A stretch of 64,000 bases of DNA from Dichelobacter nodosus (GTDB lineage Bacteria > Pseudomonadota > Gammaproteobacteria > Cardiobacteriales > Cardiobacteriaceae): assembly GCF_001263335.1 (NCBI RefSeq), contig NZ_LGVW01000028.1, positions 160,001 to 224,000 on the forward strand, read 5' to 3'. Both the position numbers and the translations under genes were made by a program. Position 1 is the stretch's first letter, and each line of letters begins with the position of its first letter. Of the stretch, positions 54,577 through 63,177 are shown piece after piece. Below the pieces are notes generated by a model, which saw only the letters and a program-made list of their open reading frames with translations, did no database searches and was not told the DNA's origin.

Positions 54577-55583
54577 TTTTAATTACAGGCGGTGCTGGTT
54601 ATATCGGCTCGCACACCACGTTATTACTCTTAAATCAAGGCTATGAACTGGTTGTTTTGGATAATTTAAGCAACAGCAGTCCAGAATCATTGCGCCGCGT
54701 CGCGCAACTCACGGGCAAAAATATCCCTTTTGTAAAAGGCGATATCCGCGACCGTGCGCTGCTGGATCAATTATTTTGCGATTATCCGATCAACGCCGTA
54801 ATGAATTTTGCGGGGCTGAAAGCCGTGGGCGAAAGTGTGGCAAAACCGCTGGATTATTATCATTGCAATGTATACGGCGCTACCGTGCTGTTGCAAGCGA
54901 TGCAAGAAGCAAAAATCAAAACTTTTGTATTTAGTTCATCGGCAACCGTTTACGGCGATCCCATACAAAATCCCATCGATGAAAATTATCCCACGCAAAG
55001 CCCAACCAATCCTTACGGCGCTACTAAATTGATGATTGAACGCATGTTAAGCGATGTTGTCCGCGCTGATAATGATTGGAATATTGCCATTTTGCGCTAT
55101 TTCAATCCGATTGGTGCGCATGAAAGCGGGGAAATTGGTGAAGATCCCAACGGTATTCCCAATAATTTGCTGCCTTATATTGCGCGCGTGGCAACCGGCG
55201 TTTTTCCGCATTTATCTGTTTTCGGCGACGATTATCCGACGCAAGACGGCACCGGCGTGCGCGATTATATTCATGTGATGGATTTAGCGCAGGGTCATCT
55301 TGACGCGCTTAATGTGATCGAACAAAAAAAGGGATTGCATATTTGGAATTTGGGCACGGGCACGGGTTATTCCGTGTTAGAAATCATTCATGCTTTTGAA
55401 CGCGCCAGCGGTAAAAATATTCCTTATCAAATTGCGCCAAGACGCCAAGGCGATATTGCGATGTGTTACGCCAATCCTGCAAAAGCCGAGCGGGAACTCG
55501 GCTGGAAAGCAACGCGTGATTTGGAAACAATGATGAAAGATACTTGGCGCTGGCAAACAAAAAATCCTAACGGTTATCGTTAA
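54573..55583 (+). CDS. galE: UDP-glucose 4-epimerase
   Basis: 336 residues of the extended SDR family. The NAD-binding TGGAGYIGSHT (5-15), the catalytic Ser/Thr in VFSSSATVYG, and YGATK (Tyr/Lys near 150-154) are present, followed by ILRYFNPIGAHESGEIGEDP and RDYIHVMDLAQGH. It interconverts UDP-glucose and UDP-galactose, here most likely to supply galactose for surface glycans. Its ATG overlaps the purD stop. Confidence 0.96.
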   Translation: MILITGGAGYIGSHTTLLLLNQGYELVVLDNLSNSSPESLRRVAQLTGKNIPFVKGDIRDRALLDQLFCDYPINAVMNFAGLKAVGESVAKPLDYYHCNVYGATVLLQAMQEAKIKTFVFSSSATVYGDPIQNPIDENYPTQSPTNPYGATKLMIERMLSDVVRADNDWNIAILRYFNPIGAHESGEIGEDPNGIPNNLLPYIARVATGVFPHLSVFGDDYPTQDGTGVRDYIHVMDLAQGHLDALNVIEQKKGLHIWNLGTGTGYSVLEIIHAFERASGKNIPYQIAPRRQGDIAMCYANPAKAERELGWKATRDLETMMKDTWRWQTKNPNGYR

Positions 55584-55587
55584 ATGA

Positions 55588-55617
55588 ATCTCCCCCGCTC
55601 GTTCGGGGGATTTTTTT
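55588..55617 (+). terminator. Terminator after galE
   Basis: TCCCCCG, CTCGTT, CGGGGGA, then TTTTTTT. It abuts the end of the converging pgeF gene. Confidence 0.88.
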
Positions 55618-56353
55618 AGCAAACGGCAATAAAACTTGCCATGCGTCCGGCATTTTGTTGATTACGGCGATAGGAAAAAAACCGTTGATCCGAAAACGAA
55701 CATAATCCGCTGTCGCAAATATGCGGGCGTTGTAATCCGGCGTTTTGCAATTGTTGATGCGCGATGGCAGGCAAATCCGCCAAATAATGTCCCAAACGAT
55801 TGGCGCGGAAAAATGCCGCATAATCAGGAGATAATGCCAAAAACCGCTGATAAAAAGCTTCGTCAACTTCATAACTTGGTTGACGAATGGCGGCGCTGAT
55901 CCACGCATATAATGCCTGCGGTGGCGTGTGCATTTGTGAAACGGTTTGCGCAATAATGCCACGATAAAGTCCCTGCCAACCGGCATGAATCGCGGCAACT
56001 TCGCTGCCGTCGCGGTTGCTTAATAAAACGGGAACACAATCCGCCGTCAATACCACGGCGACAGTTCCGCTCGAACGCGCAATTAACGCATCGGCAGATT
56101 GCGTTTGTGGATAATCGTCATCGCTGATAACTTGCGCGCTATGGCTTTGATTTAACCATAACCACGAGCCTGTTAAACCGCTAGATTGCGCTAATTGTGC
56201 GCGGCGCGCGGTCACAATAGATAAATCGTTATCACGAGCAAGACTAAAGCCCGTTTTTTTATCTTCCTGCGCGGTTAATGACACGCCGGCAATCACTGGC
56301 AGCTTTTCTGACCATTGTGCCGGCAACCATAATGTTTTTTTTACTTGCATCAT
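55616..56353 (-). CDS. pgeF: YfiH/PgeF family (peptidoglycan editing factor, polyphenol oxidase-like)
   Basis: 245 residues. The family's zinc-site blocks are visible: LNQSHSAQVI (His), VLTADCVPVLL (Cys) and VAAIHAGWQGLYRGI (His), then the C-terminal CDSGLCSFSDQRFFSYRR. E. coli PgeF removes wrongly incorporated L-Ser precursors from peptidoglycan; other members have laccase-like or purine nucleoside phosphorylase activity. It is cytoplasmic with no signal peptide. Its start lies next to the tRNA-Pro promoter on the other strand. Confidence 0.92.
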   Translation of the reverse strand: MMQVKKTLWLPAQWSEKLPVIAGVSLTAQEDKKTGFSLARDNDLSIVTARRAQLAQSSGLTGSWLWLNQSHSAQVISDDDYPQTQSADALIARSSGTVAVVLTADCVPVLLSNRDGSEVAAIHAGWQGLYRGIIAQTVSQMHTPPQALYAWISAAIRQPSYEVDEAFYQRFLALSPDYAAFFRANRLGHYLADLPAIAHQQLQNAGLQRPHICDSGLCSFSDQRFFSYRRNQQNAGRMASFIAVC

Positions 56354-56372
56354 TTCTTTAACTCTCTATAAT
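56345..56372 (+). promoter_or_regulatory. Promoter of tRNA-Pro
   Basis: TTGCAT (56345-56350), 16 bases, TATAAT (56367-56372). The expected start is near 56379, six bases before the tRNA. Confidence 0.7.
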
Positions 56373-56384
56373 AAACGCCCTGTT

Positions 56385-56461
56385 CGGGGTATAGCGCAGT
56401 CTGGTAGCGCACTTGCATGGGGTGCAAGGGGTCGCAGGTTCAAATCCTGTTACCCCGACCA
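56385..56461 (+). tRNA. tRNA-Pro (GGG)
   Basis: A 77-base cloverleaf with encoded CCA. The acceptor stem is CGGGGTA/TACCCCG. The anticodon stem CTTGC/GCAAG holds the loop ATGGGGT with anticodon GGG, and the T arm is GCAGG-TTCAAAT-CCTGT. It closely resembles E. coli tRNA-Pro(GGG). It reads CCC and CCU codons. Confidence 0.96.
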
Positions 56462-56470
56462 ATCAAATTT

Positions 56471-56500
56471 TAAAGGACGCAGTAAAAAGCGTCCTTTTTA
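56471..56500 (+). terminator. Terminator after tRNA-Pro
   Basis: AAAGGACGC, AGTAAAAA, GCGTCCTTTTTA, 10 bases past the tRNA. Confidence 0.85.
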
Positions 56501-56518
56501 TTTGTTTCAATTTTAGCT

Positions 56519-57332
56519 AATACGACAGCGACGAAAAGCAACCACGTATACCACTGTAGAAGGTAAATTCCACGTTGCATTATCTTATGCGCCAGAAATG
56601 GAAGATAGAAACCGTTCGCGCACTTATTCTGGCATCAAACTTTTAAATCCCAACGCCAATATTAAATATACCGATACGCACTACGAACTTTTACAAAGTT
56701 CCGATCGTAAAATCAGCATTGTTGACGTTATGAATTTGCAACGCAATCGCTTCGAGCATTTGCCTGAATTTAAACCCTCTGATAAAGCGCCTTCCGTCAC
56801 TTACAACGCTCGAGGTCGTTACGCCATCACTGATTTAAAAGATCGCGCGGTTTATAAATATCCTCTCGGCAATGAATACGTCTTGGAAGGTCATATTTAT
56901 CAATTAAGCGATAAATTACCCCAGAATACCAACAGCGTTTTATGGTTAGCAACGGGATTAACACGCAGCGCGCCTTATTTACCGTATTACGGCAACATTA
57001 CAGATACTTATTCTGCTTATAAAAATTCACAAAGCACAAAATACGATGAAAATTCATGGTATTGGGTTGCTGCAAACATCGATAAAATGGCGTTTGATTA
57101 CCCCGATTTATTCGGCAATTCCGTTTTAGAAAAATGGCAAGCGATGGAAAAAACATTTATCGAGGAACAAGCAGAATTGAATAAACTGCCAGAAGTTTCA
57201 GCAGAAAAAGCAACGGAAACCTCTATGGCAAGAGCTGAAAAAGTATTTAAAGAAATGAAAGCGCTGGAAGCGGAAATGACAGAAAAAATCACAGAAAAAA
57301 CAGGAAAAGCACCAATAAAAGCCGGTGAATAA
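56519..57332 (+). pseudogene. Remnant of a C69-family dipeptidase (5' truncated, frameshifted)
   Basis: An open frame of 244 codons begins at 56598 but has no ribosome site, and similar sequence continues in frame back to about 56538 (ATTYTTVEGKFHVALSYAPE). Just upstream, YDSDEK is found in another frame at 56521-56538, so one base is missing in GAAAAGCA. A stop precedes it and the N-terminal half, with the nucleophilic Cys of Ntn-type C69 peptidases, is gone. The remaining part has family-like blocks NARGRYAITDL, NSVLWLATGLTRSAPYLPYYGN and NSWYWVAANI, then a charged coiled tail. About 265 of the usual 470-530 residues remain. It sits directly behind tRNA-Pro and its terminator. A short expressed protein is unlikely. 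Confidence 0.75.
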
Positions 57333-57344
57333 TCATTAGAAACT

Positions 57345-57375
57345 TAAAGCAGCCTAATTTTTAGGCTGCTTTTTT
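57345..57375. terminator. Bidirectional terminator between the pseudogene and ispB
   Basis: AAAGCAGCCTA, ATTTT, TAGGCTGCTTTTTT. It reaches the ispB stop and fits both converging transcripts; it is a leftover of the once functional dipeptidase gene. Confidence 0.8.
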
Positions 57376-58352
57376 CATGCTTCACGATGCACTGCTTGAT
57401 AAGCTAAAGAAATCAAAGCGTTTTTATAATCATTTTCTGGAAAAATCATTAACGCTTCCGCCGCCGCGGTTGCCATTTTTTCCGCTTGCGCTTGCGTGTA
57501 TGCCAAAGCGTCCGTCTTTTTTAACAAGGTAATTACTTCCGTAATCGCTTCTCGGTCGCCCGTTTGCAAAATCGCGCGCAATCGTTTTTGATCGGGATCA
57601 CATAATTGTTGCAACGCCCGAATCAACGGCATTGTCGGCTTTCCTTCAGCCAAATCATCGCCCAACGCTTTGCCAATTTTGCTTTCATCGCCCATGTAAT
57701 CCAACATATCGTCGATCATTTGAAAAGCCATACCCAGTTTTTTACCGTAATCAGCTAACGCCGCAATTTTTTCTTCGCTCACACCAGCCAGTTGTGCCGC
57801 AATTTTGCACGCCGCAGAAAATAAAACCGCGGTTTTTAACTCAATCACGCGGTAATAACACGTTTCATCAATATCCGGATTATGCATATTTGCCAATTGC
57901 ATCACTTCTCCAGCAGCAATTAAATTAGTAGCATCTGCCATCGTTTTTAATACCGCAGCATTGCCGCTACTGACCATTAATTGAAATGCGCGGGTATATA
58001 AAAAATCGCCAACCAAAATGCTGGCAGCATTAGAAAAAATAATATGAGCGCTCGCTTGTCCCCGCCGGATATCAGAACTATCAACCACATCATCGTGAAG
58101 CAAAGTAGCGTTATGAATAAACTCAATAAACGCCGCCGCCGTCGGCGCAAAATCCCCGCGATAATCGCACACGCCAGCGCTTAATAAATGCAACATAGGA
58201 CGAAATCTTTTGCCCTTTGCTTGAAGCGCATACCGCATCACTGATTGCGCTAGCGCCACTTCGGTATAAATTTCTCGTTGCATCACCCTTTCTGTTTGCT
58301 CCATTTCGTTGGCAATCAACCGTTGAATATCAGATAAGGTTAATAACTTCAT
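57375..58352 (-). CDS. ispB: Octaprenyl diphosphate synthase (trans-polyprenyl synthase)
   Basis: 325 residues from the ATG at 58352, where similarity starts; the frame extends to 58421. It elongates farnesyl diphosphate to the side chain of ubiquinone or menaquinone. The two Asp-rich motifs are present: LLHDDVVDSSDIRRG (first) and FQMIDDMLDYMGD (second), with KRFRPMLHLLSA and GDFLYTRAF. Product length cannot be read from the sequence. It often lies near rplU/rpmA in relatives, which are absent here. Confidence 0.93.
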   Translation of the reverse strand: MKLLTLSDIQRLIANEMEQTERVMQREIYTEVALAQSVMRYALQAKGKRFRPMLHLLSAGVCDYRGDFAPTAAAFIEFIHNATLLHDDVVDSSDIRRGQASAHIIFSNAASILVGDFLYTRAFQLMVSSGNAAVLKTMADATNLIAAGEVMQLANMHNPDIDETCYYRVIELKTAVLFSAACKIAAQLAGVSEEKIAALADYGKKLGMAFQMIDDMLDYMGDESKIGKALGDDLAEGKPTMPLIRALQQLCDPDQKRLRAILQTGDREAITEVITLLKKTDALAYTQAQAEKMATAAAEALMIFPENDYKNALISLAYQAVHREA

Positions 58353-58450
58353 CGCGCATCGTCCGTAATATAAACAAGAAAAATGCGTATTGTACGCGTT
58401 ATAGGAAGAATAAGAAGGCAAGACGCTTTAATAGTGCGCTACTGCGCAAT

Positions 58451-58473
58451 AAAAATGCCACGCAAGCGTGGCA
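58451..58473 (-). terminator. Terminator of the tRNA-Asn pair
   Basis: On the minus strand TGCCACGC, TT, GCGTGGCA, then TTTTT, 8 bases past the second tRNA. Confidence 0.85.
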
Positions 58474-58480
58474 CTCATTT

Positions 58481-58556
58481 TGGCTCCCCGAGACGGGCTC
58501 GAACCGCCGACCCAATGATTAACAGTCATTTGCTCTACCGACTGAGCTATCGGGGA
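58481..58556 (-). tRNA. tRNA-Asn (GTT), copy 2
   Basis: 76 bases with encoded CCA. The acceptor is TCCCCGA/TCGGGGA, the anticodon loop CTGTTAA (GTT), and the T loop TTCGAGC. It appears identical to the upstream copy at 58595-58670. Confidence 0.96.
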
Positions 58557-58594
58557 AAAAATCGGTTTATCGTGAAAAATAAAATAACGTGAAC

Positions 58595-58670
58595 TGGCTC
58601 CCCGAGACGGGCTCGAACCGCCGACCCAATGATTAACAGTCATTTGCTCTACCGACTGAGCTATCGGGGA
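58595..58670 (-). tRNA. tRNA-Asn (GTT), copy 1
   Basis: 76 bases with encoded CCA, same sequence as copy 2, separated from it by 38 bases. Together they form a two-tRNA operon with its own promoter and terminator. Confidence 0.96.
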
Positions 58671-58688
58671 ATGCCTAGAAGACGGCGA

Positions 58689-58717
58689 ATTCTAGCGAGA
58701 GAACGTTAAAAGGTCAA
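58689..58717 (-). promoter_or_regulatory. Promoter of the tRNA-Asn operon
   Basis: On the minus strand TTGACC (58717-58712), 17 bases, TAGAAT (58694-58689). The predicted start is near 58682, 12 bases before the first tRNA. Confidence 0.8.
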
Positions 58718-58769
58718 GGAATGCCCGTATTATTTAACTAATTATATGTTTTTAATGGATATTAATTTC

Positions 58770-60122
58770 TTATTTACCAATACAAAATCCGGAAAAAATT
58801 TCATCTAATAAATCGTCAGAGCTTACCGTTCCCGTAATCGTGCCCAAAGCCAGATGCGCCAAACGCAATTCTTCCGCCACCAATTCTGCAACAAAAAATT
58901 GTTCCAATTGTTGCAAAGCGCGTTGCAAATGCGCTTCTACGGACTCGAGCGCGTGAATATGACGTTTTCGCGCGATAAAAACCGTTTCTTCATGCTGATT
59001 TTTACCGGCTAACGTGGCAATTTTTTTCAATAATATTTCTATTCCAGCGCCAGTTTTTGCCGATATCCACAAACCATCACCAGCAGTTTGTTCATCAACT
59101 AAATCTGCCTTGTTATAAACCACCAAAAACTGGGCATGCGGCGCTAATTGATGCAATTCTTCTTGTAACGACACAAACTCCGCCCGCGCATCATTATCAC
59201 GCGCGCTGCCGTCTGCCAGCAATAAAACGATATCAGCGCGTTTTACGGCATCGAAACTGCGGCGAATGCCTTCTTGTTCCACCAAATCCTGACTTTCTCG
59301 TAAACCCGCGGTATCCGATAAATGAACGGGAATGCCATCAATGATCCAATCTTCACGCACGATATCGCGCGTCGTTCCTGCTTGCGGCGTCACAATCGCG
59401 CGTTCTTCGCCTAATAACGCATTGAGTAAACTCGATTTTCCCGCGTTAGGTTTTCCCGCTAATACCAAATGAATCCCGTCATTGAGTAGTTGCCCCTGCT
59501 GCGATTGCGCGAGTAATTGCTGCGTTTTTTGCAAAGAATCAACCAGTTTTTCCCGAATTTTTCCTTCACCCAAAAAATCAATCTCATCTTCGGAAAAATC
59601 CAACGACGCTTCCACATAAACGCGCAACCGCAACAATTCATCGGCTAACGCATCAATTTTTTGAGAAAAAACGCCCTGCAAAGAACGATTCGCTGCCCGC
59701 AACGCATCTTGTGAACGCGCATGAATTAAATCCGCCACCGCTTCGGCTTGCGCTAAATCCAATTTATCGTTTAAAAATGCCCGTTGCGTAAATTCTCCAG
59801 CGTGCGCCAAACGCGCGCCAAAATCTAAAGTTGCAGACAATAAAGCATGAGCAACGGCAATGCCGCCATGCCCTTGTAATTCAACAACATCTTCTCCAGT
59901 AAACGAATGAGGCGCCGGAAAATAAAGCACAATTCCTTGATCGATTTGTTCGCCGGATAAGTCATAAAAATGGCTCAAAATCGCCTGCCGCGGCACCAGA
60001 TTTTTTTTGTGTGTGATATTAACCGCGATCGCGTGCGCTTGTGCGCCGCTTATCCTAATAATGCAAACGCCTCCAATTCCCGGAGGCGTTGCAATTGCTG
60101 CGATGGTTTCGTTAGCAATCAT
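58770..60122 (-). CDS. mnmE: tRNA modification GTPase MnmE
   Basis: 450 residues. The N-terminal folate-binding domain (ETIAAIATPPGIGGVCIIRISG), a helical domain, and an inserted GTPase domain are seen: G1 GKPNAGKS at 223-230, TTRD, DTAG near 270, and NKAD. The C-terminus ends in the conserved FCIGK with Cys447. With MnmG it makes the 5-carboxymethylaminomethyl group on U34 of certain tRNAs. Its ATG overlaps the yidC stop by four bases, giving the conserved rpmH-rnpA-yidD-yidC-mnmE order. Confidence 0.97.
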   Translation of the reverse strand: MIANETIAAIATPPGIGGVCIIRISGAQAHAIAVNITHKKNLVPRQAILSHFYDLSGEQIDQGIVLYFPAPHSFTGEDVVELQGHGGIAVAHALLSATLDFGARLAHAGEFTQRAFLNDKLDLAQAEAVADLIHARSQDALRAANRSLQGVFSQKIDALADELLRLRVYVEASLDFSEDEIDFLGEGKIREKLVDSLQKTQQLLAQSQQGQLLNDGIHLVLAGKPNAGKSSLLNALLGEERAIVTPQAGTTRDIVREDWIIDGIPVHLSDTAGLRESQDLVEQEGIRRSFDAVKRADIVLLLADGSARDNDARAEFVSLQEELHQLAPHAQFLVVYNKADLVDEQTAGDGLWISAKTGAGIEILLKKIATLAGKNQHEETVFIARKRHIHALESVEAHLQRALQQLEQFFVAELVAEELRLAHLALGTITGTVSSDDLLDEIFSGFCIGK

Positions 60123-61753
60123 GATTGTGCGCTGGTTACCCGTTGACCATAACGTTTATTCATCACGTATTGCTGCACGATGGAAAACGCATTGCTCATC
60201 GTCCAATACAATACCAATCCTGATGGGAACCACATAAACATAAACCCAAAAACCAACGGCATCATCATCATCACTTTTGCCTGAGTTGGATCAGGTGGTG
60301 GCGGATTGAGTTTTTGTTGTAAAAACATCAACGCGGCATTGATGATCGGCAGAATATAAAGCGGATCCATAGATGATAAATCTTGAATCCAACCTATCCA
60401 CGGCGCGTGGCGCAATTCAACGGATTCTGCCAAAACCCAATAAAACGCAATAAAAAATGGAATTTGCAATAACATCGGCAAACAACCACTGGCAGGATTG
60501 ACTTTTCTATCGCGATACAGTTGCATCATTGCTTGACTAAAGGCTTGTTTATCTTCGCCATATTGCGCTTTTAAGCGATTGATTTCGGGTTGTAACGCCC
60601 GCATTTTTGCCATCGATTTATACGCCCACGCCGACGGCACAAAAAACAAACATTTAATTAATAAAGTCATCACGATAATCGCGCCGCCCCAGTTGCCGAT
60701 GACTGTATAAATGAAGGTCATGACGTGAAACATCAATTGGGAAATCATAAAGAGATAACCGTAATCAATGGTTTTATCTAAATATGGCGCGATCGCGGAT
60801 AAATTTTTGCTGATTTTGGGCCCAATATAACCGGTAGATTTGAAATGATGCGTATCACGCGGCGCAATTGTTACTTCTTTGTCGTGCGTACCGACGATAT
60901 GGTCGCCGTTATCGTATTGTGTATATAAACGATTTTCTACGCCCGATTGCGGCACCACGGCAGCTAAAAAATAATGCTGCATCATCGCCACCCAACCCGT
61001 TTGGGTAACTTCATTTAATTTGGCTTTTTTAGCGCTGGCGATGTCTTTTAATTCGATTTTGTTATAACGATTTTCTTCAGAGGAAGTCACCGCGCCCGTA
61101 AAAGTTGCTACTTGTCCCAAACCGCCCATTTTGGCAGCTTCTCCAAAAGCAATTTGGCGATAAGCAAAACCTTGCCACGGGCGTTCGCTTTGGTTCTCTA
61201 CGGTTTCCTCAATTTCAAAACGATAAGTACCGCGATGGAATGTAAAAGTTTTGGTAAACCGCACGCCGTGCTCATCTTCCCACGTAAAAGGAACGCTGAT
61301 ATGTTCCGCATCATCTGGTAAAACATATTCTTTTTGCGCGCTCTTCCATTGTGAAAAATGATTGGGCGCTGTTGTTCCCGATTGACTGACTAACCCCGAT
61401 TGAAACACCATGCGGCTAGGATTTTCTGCATGTAATAAAGTCAACGGCGATTTATTATCAATTGTAAACGCGTAATTGAGTAATTTCGCTTCCACAATTG
61501 AAGCGCCTTGAGTGGAAAACGCAATATCCAATACATCGGTTTTCACACGCACCCGATCGGGTGCTTCCGAGGTTTCAGAAGCCGAAATTGGCGGTTGTTG
61601 ATCAAGCGTTTCTGTTTTTTTAACGGTTTGACTGGCAACCGGCAATGTTGGTGATACTTCAACGGGACGATTTGCCACTTGCCAACGTTGCCACAAAATA
61701 AAAAATAACCCCGCTGCGAGGGTATACAAAACTACTCTAAGATTACCTTTCAT
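60119..61753 (-). CDS. yidC: Membrane protein insertase YidC
   Basis: 544 residues from the ATG at 61753, which has TGGAGAAAC upstream. The first helix (about 5-24) anchors a large periplasmic domain (about 60-330), followed by the conserved five-helix core including WGGAIIVMTLLIKCLFF, AYKSMAKMRALQPEINRLKAQYGEDKQAF, and MMQLYRDRKVNPASGCLPMLLQIPFFIAFYWVL. It inserts and folds inner-membrane proteins with or without SecYEG. It overlaps the yidD 3' end by 11 bases and mnmE by four. Confidence 0.97.
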   Translation of the reverse strand: MKGNLRVVLYTLAAGLFFILWQRWQVANRPVEVSPTLPVASQTVKKTETLDQQPPISASETSEAPDRVRVKTDVLDIAFSTQGASIVEAKLLNYAFTIDNKSPLTLLHAENPSRMVFQSGLVSQSGTTAPNHFSQWKSAQKEYVLPDDAEHISVPFTWEDEHGVRFTKTFTFHRGTYRFEIEETVENQSERPWQGFAYRQIAFGEAAKMGGLGQVATFTGAVTSSEENRYNKIELKDIASAKKAKLNEVTQTGWVAMMQHYFLAAVVPQSGVENRLYTQYDNGDHIVGTHDKEVTIAPRDTHHFKSTGYIGPKISKNLSAIAPYLDKTIDYGYLFMISQLMFHVMTFIYTVIGNWGGAIIVMTLLIKCLFFVPSAWAYKSMAKMRALQPEINRLKAQYGEDKQAFSQAMMQLYRDRKVNPASGCLPMLLQIPFFIAFYWVLAESVELRHAPWIGWIQDLSSMDPLYILPIINAALMFLQQKLNPPPPDPTQAKVMMMMPLVFGFMFMWFPSGLVLYWTMSNAFSIVQQYVMNKRYGQRVTSAQS

Positions 61754-61979
61754 GTTTCTCCACATCTTTTTCCGGTACAGGATCATAGCCCCCCGAACAC
61801 CACGGCCCACAACGCATTATTCTTTTAATACCGAGCCAGCTGCCCCGCCAAGAACCATGACGGCGAATTGCCTCTTCCGTGTAATGAGAACAACTGGGCA
61901 CGAAACGGCACTGCTGACCGAGGTAAGGACTTAAAGTCAGACGATATAATTTGATTAAGCCAATGAGAATTCGACTCAT
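61743..61979 (-). CDS. yidD: Membrane protein insertion efficiency factor YidD
   Basis: 78 residues from the ATG at 61979, which overlaps the rnpA stop. The conserved core is LIKLYRLTLSPYLGQQCRFVPSCSHYTEEAIRRHG, with further Cys residues in RIMRCGPWCSGGYDPVP. YidD is a small membrane-associated protein that improves YidC-dependent insertion. It overlaps yidC at the 3' end, so translation of rnpA, yidD and yidC is coupled. Confidence 0.95.
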   Translation of the reverse strand: MSRILIGLIKLYRLTLSPYLGQQCRFVPSCSHYTEEAIRRHGSWRGSWLGIKRIMRCGPWCSGGYDPVPEKDVEKHER

Positions 61980-62326
61980 GATTGAATATGTTTCCAATGC
62001 CGTGCCAGCGAGCGTTGTAATTCATCGTTTGTGGCTGTTTGTGCGGAAGCTCTTGCTAATACGACCAAATCAAGCAATTTTTTAAAACGGTATTGACGGA
62101 AACTCTCACGCACCACGCGCTTTACACGATTGCGTTCATGAGCTCTAGCGATGTGACGCTTTGCAACGATGATTCCCAAACGAGCTCGCTCTTCGCCGCA
62201 AAAACGTCCCAAAACGGTGAAATAACGGTCACTACTTCGCTGATCGGGCGTGGCAAAAACGCGGTCAAATTCTCCACGCTGTGTTAACCGCGCATTTTTT
62301 GAAAAACGGTTATCGGGTGTTGCCAC
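61976..62326 (-). CDS. rnpA: Ribonuclease P protein component
   Basis: 116 residues starting at a GTG two bases after the rpmH stop; no in-frame ATG is available nearby. The RnpA signature is ERARLGIIVAKRHIARAHERNRVKRVVRESFR (about 45-76), with the basic RNR motif that contacts RNase P RNA and the pre-tRNA leader. It processes tRNA 5' ends together with rnpB, which is not in the window. The weak GTG start next to the very strong rpmH frame fits its low required level. Confidence 0.96.
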   Translation of the reverse strand: MATPDNRFSKNARLTQRGEFDRVFATPDQRSSDRYFTVLGRFCGEERARLGIIVAKRHIARAHERNRVKRVVRESFRQYRFKKLLDLVVLARASAQTATNDELQRSLARHWKHIQS

Positions 62327-62328
62327 AT

Positions 62329-62466
62329 TTAAACCGTAAGACGATAACGACCTTTTGCACGACGGCGACTTAATACTTGACGACCATTTTTTGTTGCCAT
62401 TCTGGCGCGAAAACCATGAGTGCGCTTACGGCTAAGATTACTGGGTTGGAAGGTACGCTTAGACAT
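62329..62466 (-). CDS. rpmH: 50S ribosomal protein L34
   Basis: 45 residues, read from the sequence: [20 protein letters not shown], then [20 protein letters not shown], ending YRLTV. This is a full-length, typical L34. AGGAG lies 8 bases before the ATG. It heads the rpmH-rnpA-yidD-yidC-mnmE operon. In many gammaproteobacteria dnaA and the replication origin lie directly upstream; here recR follows on the same strand instead. Confidence 0.98.
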   Translation of the reverse strand: MSKRTFQPSNLSRKRTHGFRARMATKNGRQVLSRRRAKGRYRLTV

Positions 62467-62499
62467 TTTTAACTCCTAAGACAAAATTCAAAGCGCGGA

Positions 62500-62528
62500 A
62501 TCATACGCAGCCCCTTGAAAAAAGTCAA
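62500..62528 (-). promoter_or_regulatory. rpmH promoter
   Basis: On the minus strand TTGACT (62528-62523), 17 bases, TATGAT (62505-62500). It drives rpmH, 34 bases downstream. A small hairpin GGCAAA-ATG-TTTGCC (62544-62558) lies just upstream. Confidence 0.8.
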
Positions 62529-62571
62529 TTAAAAACATCGCGCGGCAAAATGTTTGCCATCATCAAAAAAT

Positions 62572-63177
62572 TTATAACTCATGATAGTGATCGCGGCTTT
62601 GAAATGCGTGATGCAACGTTTGTTTATCGATATAAGATAATTCACTGCCCAGCGGCACGCCATAAGCTAAACGGGTGGCTTGAATGCCGTGTTTAGCCGC
62701 CAGTTCGGCTAAAAAATACGCCGTCGTTTCGCCCTCAAGCGTGGCATTGGTCGCCAATACGAGTTCAGAAATAGCCTCATTTGCCAACCGATCATCTAAA
62801 ATATCCATGCCCAACGCTTCTGGTCCCATACCATCGAGCGGCGCAATATGTCCCATTAAAACAAAGAATAAACCGCGATAATCGGTTGCTTGTTCAATCG
62901 CGATAACGTCTGCCGGCGTTTCCACAACGCAAATTTGCTGCCGATTGCGCAACGGATCGGCACACAATAAACACACTTCAGCATCGCTTAAATTGCGGCA
63001 ATAACGGCAGCGCTGCACCGTCGCCAGCGCCGTTGTTAACGCCTTTGCTAACGTTGCCGCTTCAGCATTTTTCTTTAACAATAAATCCAAAGCCATACGT
63101 TGCGCCGTTTTTTTCCCAACGCCGGATAAACACGTCAACGCCTGCACTAATGCATCAAAACTGGGTGAAAATGACAT
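62572..63177 (-). CDS. recR: Recombination protein RecR
   Basis: 201 residues. An N-terminal helix-hairpin-helix (LTCLSGVGKKTAQRMALDLL), a four-Cys zinc site (CRYCRNLSDAEVCLLC) and a Toprim domain (ICVVETPADVIAIEQ) follow in order. RecR acts with RecO and RecF to load RecA onto gapped DNA. Its ATG lies directly after the ybaB stop, in the conserved dnaX-ybaB-recR order. Confidence 0.97.
   Translation of the reverse strand: MSFSPSFDALVQALTCLSGVGKKTAQRMALDLLLKKNAEAATLAKALTTALATVQRCRYCRNLSDAEVCLLCADPLRNRQQICVVETPADVIAIEQATDYRGLFFVLMGHIAPLDGMGPEALGMDILDDRLANEAISELVLATNATLEGETTAYFLAELAAKHGIQATRLAYGVPLGSELSYIDKQTLHHAFQSRDHYHEL

Noticed and set aside
58428-58643. Repeated 71-residue frame containing SIAQSVEQMTVNHWVGGSSPSRG-like sequence
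   Set aside because: It is a chance translation of the two tRNA-Asn genes.
62467-62571. Replication origin next to rpmH
   Set aside because: The gap is only about 100 bases, holds the rpmH promoter, and shows no cluster of DnaA boxes; dnaA is not adjacent.
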